Under the pieces are notes generated by a model. That model worked only from the letters and a program-made list of their open reading frames with translations. It was not told where the DNA came from and did not search any database. Of a stretch of 64,000 bases of DNA, positions 54,383 to 61,792 are shown piece after piece (the stretch's first letter is position 1; each line of letters begins with the position of its first letter). This DNA comes from Lachnospiraceae bacterium. GTDB taxonomy: Bacteria > Bacillota > Clostridia > Lachnospirales > Lachnospiraceae. Made by a program: the position numbers and the translations under genes. Where the stretch lies: contig CAJTDL010000009.1 of the NCBI GenBank assembly GCA_910575035.1, positions 96,780 to 160,779 on the forward strand, in the 5' to 3' direction.

Positions 54383-55120
54383 TTAAAGTTGCTCTTCTGC
54401 CTTCCATTCATCATATTTTTCCAGGAAATCCAGTATCTTATCCTGTTTTCCCTGTGCTCCAGGTGTCCCCACTTGGCCAAATACAATTCCGTCCCTGGAA
54501 TCATCCACATTAAAATCAACTGTAAAATCCCACCCTTTATTATCAACCTCTATAATAAATATATCACTGGCATTCTCAAATTCGGCCGGCTGCTTGCCAT
54601 AGGTAATATGGCAGCTCGGCGGCTGGGCAAACCGAAAACACATGTAGTAAGTTCCCCCGTCCTTCTTTGATATGTCTTCTAAGCCCTCAAGCCCATTCAG
54701 ATAAAAATCACTTAATATCGACTCACAATCCGTTTTCATCTCATCCATGAACTCTGAAACCATCTTAACAAGCCCTTCCGCCTTAGAAAGCGGGATTTCT
54801 TCTTTTTCCCCTCCATAATAGACAAAACATTCCTGGAGTATGCTGCCCTCTGCCCCCAGAAATTCCACCTGCCTGCCTTCTGCTTCCGTTTCTGTCCCTC
54901 CGGTATTTGCCATAGTTCCCAAATCCTTGTCCGCATCTTCCTTAGTGCCCTCCGCGCTTCCATTCCACACTGCCTTGGCAGCTTGTGTTTCCTGTGTTAT
55001 ATTTGGGGCATTCTGCGACATATCCTGTACACTGGCTTCCTGTTCCCTGCCTGTGTTTTCACAGCCTGCTAAATATAAACACGCCATCAGAAAAATCCAT
55101 ACCATTCTGCCTTTTTTCAT
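54383..55120 (-). CDS. Lipoprotein with one copy of the family domain (P3)
   Basis: 245 residues; lipobox LYLAGC with Cys20, an Asp/Glu/Thr-rich linker, then a single family domain: FLGAEGSILQECFVYYGGEK, LSKAEGLVKMVSEFM, GLEGLEDISKKDGGTYYMCF, IFIIEVDNKGWDF and the closing ILDFLEKYDEWK. Paralogues P4-P6 carry two copies. The family is not one I recognise; the product should sit on the outer face of the membrane. Own ECF-like promoter. Confidence 0.85.
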   Translation of the reverse strand: MKKGRMVWIFLMACLYLAGCENTGREQEASVQDMSQNAPNITQETQAAKAVWNGSAEGTKEDADKDLGTMANTGGTETEAEGRQVEFLGAEGSILQECFVYYGGEKEEIPLSKAEGLVKMVSEFMDEMKTDCESILSDFYLNGLEGLEDISKKDGGTYYMCFRFAQPPSCHITYGKQPAEFENASDIFIIEVDNKGWDFTVDFNVDDSRDGIVFGQVGTPGAQGKQDKILDFLEKYDEWKAEEQL

Positions 55121-55198
55121 AATGTTACCCCTTTCTTAAGACGCTGTCTATTTTACCAGTTACCTTCCGAACGGAAACTCTTCTTTCCACTCACTATT

Positions 55199-55226
55199 TA
55201 AGAGTTCCTTTATAGCCAAATTGTTG
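55199..55226 (-). promoter_or_regulatory. ECF-like promoter C (P3)
   Basis: Minus strand: TGCAACAAT, 15 bp, CTCTTA (55199-55204), about 75 nt before the P3 ATG. Confidence 0.6.
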
Positions 55227-55241
55227 CACCCTTACCACAAA

Positions 55242-55345
55242 TTCCCTGTATCCCGCCTATTGCAGCAGAATGCAGGGAATAATACTTTACTATTTTCTAC
55301 TTGCCCTTATGATTACGAATAAAACATTATTACCTGTATTTTGGT
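55242..55345 (-). other. Terminator-like hairpin and 3' scrap of a P7-like gene
   Basis: TTCCCTG/CAGGGAA hairpin (55242-55279). To its right, on the minus strand, ATCATAAGGGCAAGTAGAAAA matches the end of the P7 gene (ATCATAAGGACAATTAGAAAA). The same order, P7 end, hairpin, promoter, lipoprotein, is intact at 60694-60920, so this is a second, eroded copy of that unit. No gene otherwise in this gap. Confidence 0.6.
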
Positions 55346-55398
55346 ACGCTCAGACAGCCAATATTGCTTAATCCCGTCTAAGTACCATTAGACACTTC

Positions 55399-55467
55399 TC
55401 ATAAGCATCTCCATCCTCCGTAAATATCCACAAAATCATAGACCGCCTTCTTCTTATGAACGCCTAT
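55399..55467 (-). pseudogene. C-terminal scrap of a family lipoprotein, fused to the P5 stop
   Basis: Right after the P5 TAA the frame reads IGVHKKKAVYDFVDIYGGW and stops, matching the common family C-terminus. The P5 end itself is different, so recombination replaced or abutted the two ends. Confidence 0.7.
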
Positions 55468-56745
55468 TTACTCACTTGCCTCCCACTCCCCATACCTTCG
55501 CACAAACTCCTTCACTGCCTCACCCTTTCGGATTCCCAGCACGCTGATAAACCCTGTCCTTTTATGGTTATCCTTTTCATGAATGCTGAGTACCAAGGTT
55601 TTCTCCTTTACATCTACCTCCACCAAAAGCATGTCATAATTGTGGACGGTTGTAATGCCCTTTTCCGTATTCTGAAAGGAATTTTCACAATCCTGGTCTG
55701 TCTGGAACAGGATATAATAATTGTCTCCTCTTTCTTTCACAAAATCCGCTACCTGCTCCACATCTGCCGCGACCCCCTCATCGTCCAAATCGCTAAAGGG
55801 AAATCCCTGGCTGTAGGCCTGCTCCTCCAAAAAGCCGGAAAGCATCTGGATAAATGCAGCTCCCCGGTCTCCCGTAAGGTCTATATCCTCCTGGCTCCCA
55901 TTGTGGTAAACCCTGCAAAGCTGCATCTGGCTTGCATCTATGCCCTTTACCCCTTCGCTCCCCATAAGCCCCCTTTCCTGGGATGCCTTCTCTGCCTCAG
56001 CCTCTGCAAAAGCAGCGTCCCAGTCCTCTATGTTTTTCCAGGCCTCATACTTTTCCTCAAATTCTGCCGTCCCTTCCGGCACTCCACTACATTCCATCGT
56101 TGTCATATATTCAGAACCCCGTGCCGACCTTAGGAGAATATCCCCAAATTCGGGGTCTACGCCAATCAGCAGGATGTTGCTGCTGATAGTTTCTATGCTT
56201 GTATCCCCACTGCCAGAATATCCGGTTCTATTGAGCTTGATTTCAGAAGGCTCTTCCATTTCAAGCAGGACATAGTAGCTTTTTGTAACCCATCCCTCCA
56301 TGCCTTCCAGCTGCCACATCTCATACACATCAGCCAAAGCGCTATATCGGTACTTGGGGGAATCAAAAAAACCAGAGAGCATTTGGATGAAGTACTTCCC
56401 CTTGGCCGTTGACATATCCAGCTCCTCTTTGCTCAAATCATGGTATACCGTACATGATTTAATCTTGCTGCTGTCTATCCCCAGGAAATCAGCCTGGTAT
56501 TTGCTCCCATCGCCGTCTTTTGAATAAGAAACCGCTTTCCCTTTTGCACCCTGGACAGGCTCTGCCCCCATTACCTGGGCATTTGAAGCTTTTTGCATTT
56601 TATCTGTGCTGGCGCTTTGTGCCCTGGCTTCCTGTACCATTTCTGTTTTTTGCACAGCATCCTGCTGCCCCCTGCCTGAATTTCCACACCCCGCTGCGCA
56701 CAAAGCTGCTGCCAAAAAAATCACGATCGCTCTTCTTCCCTTCAT
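55468..56745 (-). CDS. Lipoprotein with two family domains (P5)
   Basis: 425 residues from the ATG after AGAAGGAGGAGACG. Lipobox LCAAGC, a Gln/Ala/Ser-rich linker, then two copies of the family domain: first FLGIDSSKIKSCTVYHDLSK, second GIDASQMQLCRVYHNGSQED. Each has an FIQMLSGF helix, a YYVLLEM or YYILFQT strand and a closing EEKYEAWK or FVRRYGEWE. Function unknown; surface-exposed by prediction. Promoter D lies about 125 nt upstream. Confidence 0.88.
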   Translation of the reverse strand: MKGRRAIVIFLAAALCAAGCGNSGRGQQDAVQKTEMVQEARAQSASTDKMQKASNAQVMGAEPVQGAKGKAVSYSKDGDGSKYQADFLGIDSSKIKSCTVYHDLSKEELDMSTAKGKYFIQMLSGFFDSPKYRYSALADVYEMWQLEGMEGWVTKSYYVLLEMEEPSEIKLNRTGYSGSGDTSIETISSNILLIGVDPEFGDILLRSARGSEYMTTMECSGVPEGTAEFEEKYEAWKNIEDWDAAFAEAEAEKASQERGLMGSEGVKGIDASQMQLCRVYHNGSQEDIDLTGDRGAAFIQMLSGFLEEQAYSQGFPFSDLDDEGVAADVEQVADFVKERGDNYYILFQTDQDCENSFQNTEKGITTVHNYDMLLVEVDVKEKTLVLSIHEKDNHKRTGFISVLGIRKGEAVKEFVRRYGEWEASE

Positions 56746-56870
56746 AACGTCTCCTCCTTCTTTCCACATAAGCCAAATTTGCCCTGTCTTGCACTTCCTG
56801 TTGTGACTGCTAAAACTTCCTGCATCCATGCCAACTATATGCCTATGGCAGTTGGCAATCAATTATCAGA

Positions 56871-56900
56871 TAAGAGCCTAGCTCTGCCTAAAATGTTGCA
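56871..56900 (-). promoter_or_regulatory. ECF-like promoter D (P5)
   Basis: Minus strand: TGCAACATT, 15 bp, CTCTTA (56871-56876). Confidence 0.6.
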
Positions 56901-56997
56901 TTTTTCATAATTATTTTCAAAAATTTTCTACCACCCCAAATAATATACTCAAACTTCACACTTGAATAAGTGCCAGGAATTGAATTTTCAAGATCCG

Positions 56998-57137
56998 TAC
57001 CCTCTGGGGCACCCCGTCAAGCATGCCCTTCCAGGGAGGGGAAACAGCTTCGCTGTTTCATAAGGTATACCCTCTGGGGCATACCGCAATGCATGCCCTT
57101 TCAGGGCGGGGAAACAGCTTCGCTGTTTCATAAGGTA
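56998..57137. repeat. Two 70-bp tandem repeats with stem-loops
   Basis: Two copies starting TACCCTCTGGGGC at 56998 and 57068. Each has GAAACAGC-TTC-GCTGTTTC, a perfect 8-bp stem with a tight loop. They lie between P4 and P5, where they could stop transcription or stabilise an RNA end. Confidence 0.85.
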
Positions 57138-57213
57138 TAGCTAAAAGATTTCCTCCACCTGTAAAATTTATATAAAAAACATAATCAACGAGTTCCTATT
57201 TTTTGATATATCT

Positions 57214-58407
57214 TTAAAAATTCCTTGTACCCTTTTTTTCATAAATGCCCATATTGCCATAAAACGAAACATTATCGCCTGTATCCGGATGATGCCAGAG
57301 CATCCGTAACGCCTGGTCCTCTTTGGATGCCTCAACCAAAAGCATATCGGTATCCTGAAAATATACCACTCCCTCTGGCTGCCCATTCAATACAATTGTC
57401 AAAGGATTCTCAAACTGAAACAAAATATAGTAATCTTCCCCATTTTCTTTGGCCACATTCTCCAGGTTCTCCAAAGACTCCCCATCCAGGTATCCCATAT
57501 CCTCATCGGAATACCTATTTCCTAATAAAAATGCAGAAAATTCCTGGATAAACGCCTGTCCATCACTTTCCAAAAGATCCAATTCCTGCTGGCTTCCCCC
57601 ATGATAAATCCTGCAGGCCTTCACCTGGCAGCCTTTTGTCCCAAGAAAATGAACTTGCCCCGTTTTCCCATCTTCCCCCTCCTGCCCTGTATCGGTTCTT
57701 GAGATAAGCTGCAGCATTTCCGCCCTCCCTGCCTTCTGCTCTGCCTGGCTTTCCTCCAGTTTTTCAAACGCCTCTGTCCAGCTTTCCGTCTGGTCCCATT
57801 CCTTGCATTTTTCCAGAAACCCCGCTTCCATTTTCGGGTCCTGGCATACCAGGGGATAATAAAGCCCCTCGCCAGCCTGCCTATTTAATGTCAGTGTATT
57901 TTTACCTATTTTTATAATTACTGCCCTCAAATTTTCCGTTCGCATATGCGTAGTCCACACATCCTTTTTTTCTGGAAATACAAAAGGGACCTCCTGGCCA
58001 AATTGAAGGCAAACAAAATAATTGCCCTTATTGATTTTCGCCAGCTCTTCCAACCCTTTATCATTTAGGTCAAGCATTCCGCTTGTATACATAAAGCTGT
58101 AATCTGGGTTTTCCAAAAATCCAGAGAGCATCTGCACAAGGTATTTCCCCCTGGCTTCACTCATATCAATTTCTTCCTGACGTTCCCCATAATATACTTG
58201 GCAAGCCTGAATAACGCTACTGTCAACCCCAAGGAATGACGCTTTATATTCCTCAGAACTTTCTTCCGCTGCTTTTTTCCTCTCTGCATCCTTTTCTTCC
58301 TGTAAATTTTCCTGTATTACCTCTTTGTCATGCCCATTCATTCCGCAGCCTGCCATAAGCAATATCATAATATACAATGCAATAATCATTTTTTCTTTTA
58401 TGAACAA
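57214..58407 (-). CDS. Lipoprotein with two family domains (P4)
   Basis: About 390 residues. Lipobox LLMAGC, then family domain 1 (FLGVDSSVIQACQVYYGERQ) and domain 2 (FLGTKGCQVKACRIYHGGSQ). The expected ATG, present in its copy P1 at 53500, is ATA here (58399-58401). Initiation must use TTG at 58407 or ATG at 58389, so expression may be low. The last about 50 residues (MLLVEASKEDQALRMLWHHP) differ from other members, suggesting a replaced or divergent end. Nearly identical to P1 over about 1.1 kb. Confidence 0.78.
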   Translation of the reverse strand: MFIKEKMIIALYIMILLMAGCGMNGHDKEVIQENLQEEKDAERKKAAEESSEEYKASFLGVDSSVIQACQVYYGERQEEIDMSEARGKYLVQMLSGFLENPDYSFMYTSGMLDLNDKGLEELAKINKGNYFVCLQFGQEVPFVFPEKKDVWTTHMRTENLRAVIIKIGKNTLTLNRQAGEGLYYPLVCQDPKMEAGFLEKCKEWDQTESWTEAFEKLEESQAEQKAGRAEMLQLISRTDTGQEGEDGKTGQVHFLGTKGCQVKACRIYHGGSQQELDLLESDGQAFIQEFSAFLLGNRYSDEDMGYLDGESLENLENVAKENGEDYYILFQFENPLTIVLNGQPEGVVYFQDTDMLLVEASKEDQALRMLWHHPDTGDNVSFYGNMGIYEKKGTRNF

Positions 58408-58523
58408 TCACCTGCCCTTTGTCAAATCATAATTATGAAATATTTACAAAATCCCAGTTACGATTATTTTACCATAAGATTTGGGAAGAAACACAGCCCC
58501 ATTCAGCTATGCTATTTCTGGAG

Positions 58524-58632
58524 CTATCTACGCCAGTAATCCTCAAAGGTGTACCCATATTCTGCCAATTCCTCCAGTTCCTCCTGGCCTTTAGAAAGGA
58601 AGCCTCTGTCTCCTATGCCTTTTTCTATAAAC
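58524..58632 (-). pseudogene. 3' fragment of a P2-like gene
   Basis: Matches the last about 36 codons of P2 (53720-53828) with few changes. The rest has been cut off at the edge of a transposase scrap. It shows that lipoprotein plus P2 were duplicated together. Confidence 0.75.
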
Positions 58633-58635
58633 GAG

Positions 58636-58841
58636 CCTTCACCGACCTGAACGGTAAATGCGGCCGGCCAAAAACAATTTCTAGTACCATCACTATTGAC
58701 AAAGATGGGACACCCTTATGCCAGGAAAAACTGCGCATGCAGACTAATGGTTATGACAGATCCAGCGGTTACCTCATATGGCGCTGTCCCTATGGGAAAA
58801 ATCACTGTTCCAGGGGCATTATTCTTTCATGGCAACCATAA
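58636..58841 (+). pseudogene. Transposase fragment
   Basis: The plus frame reads FTDLNGKCGRPKTISSTITI, then DKDGTPLCQEKLRMQTNGYD and RCPYGKN. A pattern of a short zinc-ribbon-like region (DGTPLC...MxxxGYD...RCP) occurs in several DDE transposases of the IS4/IS1182 kind. No catalytic part follows. Family placement is tentative. Confidence 0.45.
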
Positions 58842-59078
58842 TCGGGATCTGCATCCATCTGAATGCCCACTATAAACAGCACATGCAGGAAGCCGCATAA
58901 ACCAAGTTTCCTGCTTCTGGATTTTTTCAGCCCTATTTTCCAACAGGCTTTAAAGCCATGCACATTTTTATCCCTTATGCTCTCTGAACTGCTCAAGCTC
59001 CACAATTATCCATCCTTTATCCCTCTCATTTCTAAAAACCATCCCTTTCCTGCTCATTCTCTATTGAATTTCTGAGAG
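58842..59078. other. Intergenic stretch without recognised content
   Basis: Between two mobile-gene scraps. No credible gene, hairpin or repeat was found. Confidence 0.4.
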
Positions 59079-59276
59079 TGCTCGTTTAAGGCACTGGAGG
59101 AAGATAGCGAAAAAAGCCTGAAAGACACGGTGCAGGCCGCCCTTCAGCAAATCGAAGAAAAGCAGTATGCCGCCGTACTTCTCGCCAAGGGCATCCCTGA
59201 AAGCCGCATACAAAAATATGGTTTCGCCTTCCAGGGGAAAAAAGTGCTGATTGGATCACCCGGCAGGGAACTTTAA
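59079..59276 (+). pseudogene. C-terminal fragment of a PD-(D/E)XK_9 (DUF1703) protein
   Basis: Reads ALQQIEEKQYAAVLLAKGIP then KYGFAFQGKKVLIGSPGREL and stop: the end of the nuclease domain that follows the AAA-ATPase-like domain (PF08011 type). Complementary to the N-terminal scrap at 52047; from AAAGTGCTGATTGG onward both share about 306 bp of sequence that runs into the next lipoprotein gene. Confidence 0.7.
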
Positions 59277-59278
59277 CC

Positions 59279-59322
59279 CAACAGCCCCCAAACCGCGGCA
59301 GCCTGCAGTTTGGGGGCTGTTG
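59279..59322. terminator. Strong hairpin, copy 2
   Basis: CAACAGCCCCCAAAC pairs perfectly with GTTTGGGGGCTGTTG (15 bp). It follows the P6 gene on the minus strand and the nuclease scrap on the plus strand. Confidence 0.7.
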
Positions 59323-59350
59323 ATCCTTCTTGCATGCTGTCAGGCGCTTC

Positions 59351-60694
59351 TCATAAGCTGCCCCATTCTTCATACATAGCCACAAAATCATTGGCCGCCT
59401 TCTTGTTATGGACGCCTATGCAGCTAAAAAACCCATCATTAGGAAGCTCCTTCTGGTTATGCCAATTCAGGTTTAAGATTTTCTCATCCAAATCCACTTC
59501 AACTACAAGCGTATCAATATCATGTATCCAAAAGGCTCCCTCTGGCTTTTCTTTTAAATAGACGGACATTGGCTGGCTGAATTGAAATAAGATATAATAA
59601 TTTTCTCCCTGCTTCTTTGCCATATCCCCTAAGCCTTCCGGGGGCACCCCTTCATCCTCCAGGCCTCCCTCGCAAAAGGTATCCGAATATTTCTGTTTTC
59701 CAAGAAATGTGGAGAGCTTTTGCAAAAATTCCTTTCCCCTGCCCTCCGCCAGGTTCAGTTCCCCCTGGCTTTCTCCATGGTAAATCCTGCAAAGCTGGAT
59801 TTGTGCGCTGTCAATCCCCAAAAAGTTTGCCTGGCCACCTTCTTCCTGGCCTGCCCCATTCAGATTTCCCCAGATTTCTGCGCTCCGCCCGCTTATTTCC
59901 TGGTTTTCTCCTTCCAGCTTGGCAAATGCCGCATCCCAGTCCTCTGCGTTCTCCCATTCTTTATATTTTTCCAGAAATCCTTCAACCATTTCAGGATTTT
60001 GGCATCCTATTGGATGAAATGTCCCTTTGCCATCTATATTATAGTTAAGGAAAATGCCTCCTGCCCCCTGATCCAATTCAACAATCACTGTATCAAAATT
60101 GCTTATCTTACTTTTGTGTTTTACAAAACGGTCCCTTGGCTCTACAAAGGAATAGGAAAACTCCTGCCCTGACTGAATCTGTATAAAATAGCCGCTTTTC
60201 CTTCTTTTTGCCATCTCCTCCAGGCTTTCCTCCTTCAAGTCCACGATACCCAGGACAAAGCCATACTCATATTGCGGGTCTTCCAAAAATCCGGAAAGCA
60301 TTTGGAGCAGGTACTTCCCCCTGGCGCTTGTGGGAGTAATCTCCTCCAGGCTCTCCCCATGGTAAACCTTACAGGATAAAATCTCTGTGCTGTCCACGCC
60401 CAGAAACTCTGCCTTGTATTTCCCACCATCTTCTTCGCCCTTGGGGATATCATCAGAAAGATCCTCTCTATTTTTTGCATCTTCTGCACCATCCCCCTCC
60501 TTGGCTTCTGGCTCTCCATCCCATTTTGTCTGGAGATTTTGTCCCTCTTGCATCTCCTTTGTGTCCTGCATTTCCAATTCTTGTGATACATCAGCAGCCT
60601 GTACACTGGGCTGTTGGCTCCTATCTGTGCTTCCACAGCCTGCTAAATATAAACATACCATTAACAAAATCCCTACCACTTTGCTTCTTTTCAT
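59351..60694 (-). CDS. Lipoprotein with two family domains (P6)
   Basis: 447 residues from the ATG after AAAGGAGTGAAATTT. Lipobox LYLAGC, a charged linker of about 80 residues, domain 1 (FLGVDSTEILSCKVYHGESL) and domain 2 (FLGIDSAQIQLCRIYHGESQ), each with a LLQMLSGFLE or FLQKLSTFLG helix and a closing FLEKYKEWE or FVAMYEEW. It is the most regular full-length member. Its 3' 200 bp are duplicated as the end of P1. Confidence 0.88.
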   Translation of the reverse strand: MKRSKVVGILLMVCLYLAGCGSTDRSQQPSVQAADVSQELEMQDTKEMQEGQNLQTKWDGEPEAKEGDGAEDAKNREDLSDDIPKGEEDGGKYKAEFLGVDSTEILSCKVYHGESLEEITPTSARGKYLLQMLSGFLEDPQYEYGFVLGIVDLKEESLEEMAKRRKSGYFIQIQSGQEFSYSFVEPRDRFVKHKSKISNFDTVIVELDQGAGGIFLNYNIDGKGTFHPIGCQNPEMVEGFLEKYKEWENAEDWDAAFAKLEGENQEISGRSAEIWGNLNGAGQEEGGQANFLGIDSAQIQLCRIYHGESQGELNLAEGRGKEFLQKLSTFLGKQKYSDTFCEGGLEDEGVPPEGLGDMAKKQGENYYILFQFSQPMSVYLKEKPEGAFWIHDIDTLVVEVDLDEKILNLNWHNQKELPNDGFFSCIGVHNKKAANDFVAMYEEWGSL

Positions 60695-60777
60695 AAATTT
60701 CACTCCTTTCTTAAAGCACTGTTTATTTTGTTATACATCTTCCTAGCGGAAAATCCTTTTTCCCTCTTGATATTATT

Positions 60778-60807
60778 TTTGATGTATTTTATGGCTAAAT
60801 TGTTGTA
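60778..60807 (-). promoter_or_regulatory. Possible divergent ECF-like promoter E (P6)
   Basis: Minus strand: ACAACAAT at the place of TGCAACAAT, then 15 bp and ATCAAA instead of CTCTTA. Sequence around it is homologous to promoter C. It may be weakened or replaced by another start. Confidence 0.3.
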
Positions 60808-60820
60808 TTTTCACCATAAA

Positions 60821-60858
60821 TTCCCTGTATCCTAACTATCATACCAGGATACAGGGAA
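60821..60858 (-). terminator. Terminator-like hairpin after P7
   Basis: TTCCCTGTATCCT pairs perfectly with AGGATACAGGGAA (13 bp), between the P7 stop and the P6 promoter region. Confidence 0.75.
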
Positions 60859-60873
60859 AAACTATGCTGTTTT

Positions 60874-61752
60874 CTAATTGTCCTTATGATAAGGAATAAA
60901 TATTGTTTCTGGTATATCAAAGCCTTCAACGTCACTCATCCCTCTTCCACATATGCCAACTTGATATCCCATATTTTCGTCATCATCTGTACCAATTTGA
61001 AAATTTTCTACCTTTACATCTTCAACAGAATCACCATACATTTGATAATATATGTCCAGAGCTTCTTGTTTGATTTTTTCCACATCTACTTCTATTTCTT
61101 CCAGTTCTTGAAAAGCATGTGCCCTTGGTATAGAAAAAGACGTTAAATTTAATTCATTATCCAAAATAACCAAAACAAGGTCAGTTGTATCCAAACCATT
61201 TATTTTATGGTTGTATATAGCCAAATTCAAATTTACATATTCATTATACTCTATATGGTTAAGTTGGTAATAAGACGGCATTTCTACTAAATTCTGAAGA
61301 TAAATATCTGCTGCTTCCTTAACATCTTCTTCCCTTGCTTTCGCTGCCCTGCAATTCATATTTTCCATATTCGCAGTAAAATCTATCATTTCTCCCGCAT
61401 TATTGTAACAATATAAATCTCCATTTTCATCCTTATAGACTTCCTCTCTCTCATCGGAAAGACATCTTTCATATTCTAATTTGTCTTTTGCCATACTTCT
61501 AATATCTTCTATCTCTTTTTTAGCTCTTTCTGCCTTATCTCCCTCAATATCTGACAGATATTCTTGACTTTTATCTATAACTTCCAAATCCTTATCTGCT
61601 GAATCTCTATTTTCTTGCATAACCACTTTGGTATCCTGCGAAACTTGCAGTATGTCTTGCGCCATGGCATTTTGTCCTCTGTCAGGACTCCCACAGCCAC
61701 ATAAATATAAGCATATTACCAAACAAATCAATGCTATTACATTTTTTTTCAT
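60874..61752 (-). CDS. Lipoprotein of a separate type (P7)
   Basis: 292 residues from the ATG after AAAGGAGCACATT. Lipobox LYLCGC with Cys19, then a Gln/Asp/Lys-rich probably coiled stretch (AERAKKEIEDIRSMAKDKLE) and a globular part with EYNEYVNLNLAIYNHKINGL and VDVEKIKQEALDIYYQMYGD. It lacks the P3-P6 domain and I do not recognise a family. An insertion sequence ends 41 bp upstream and has probably separated it from its own promoter. Confidence 0.82.
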   Translation of the reverse strand: MKKNVIALICLVICLYLCGCGSPDRGQNAMAQDILQVSQDTKVVMQENRDSADKDLEVIDKSQEYLSDIEGDKAERAKKEIEDIRSMAKDKLEYERCLSDEREEVYKDENGDLYCYNNAGEMIDFTANMENMNCRAAKAREEDVKEAADIYLQNLVEMPSYYQLNHIEYNEYVNLNLAIYNHKINGLDTTDLVLVILDNELNLTSFSIPRAHAFQELEEIEVDVEKIKQEALDIYYQMYGDSVEDVKVENFQIGTDDDENMGYQVGICGRGMSDVEGFDIPETIFIPYHKDN

Positions 61753-61792
61753 AATGTGCTCCTTTCCTAAAAACATTTCCTAATTTCATTTA

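Noticed and set aside
58399..58407. ATA as the actual P4 start codon
   Set aside because: ATA initiation is extremely rare; TTG or the next ATG is more likely, so it is listed as a lost start.
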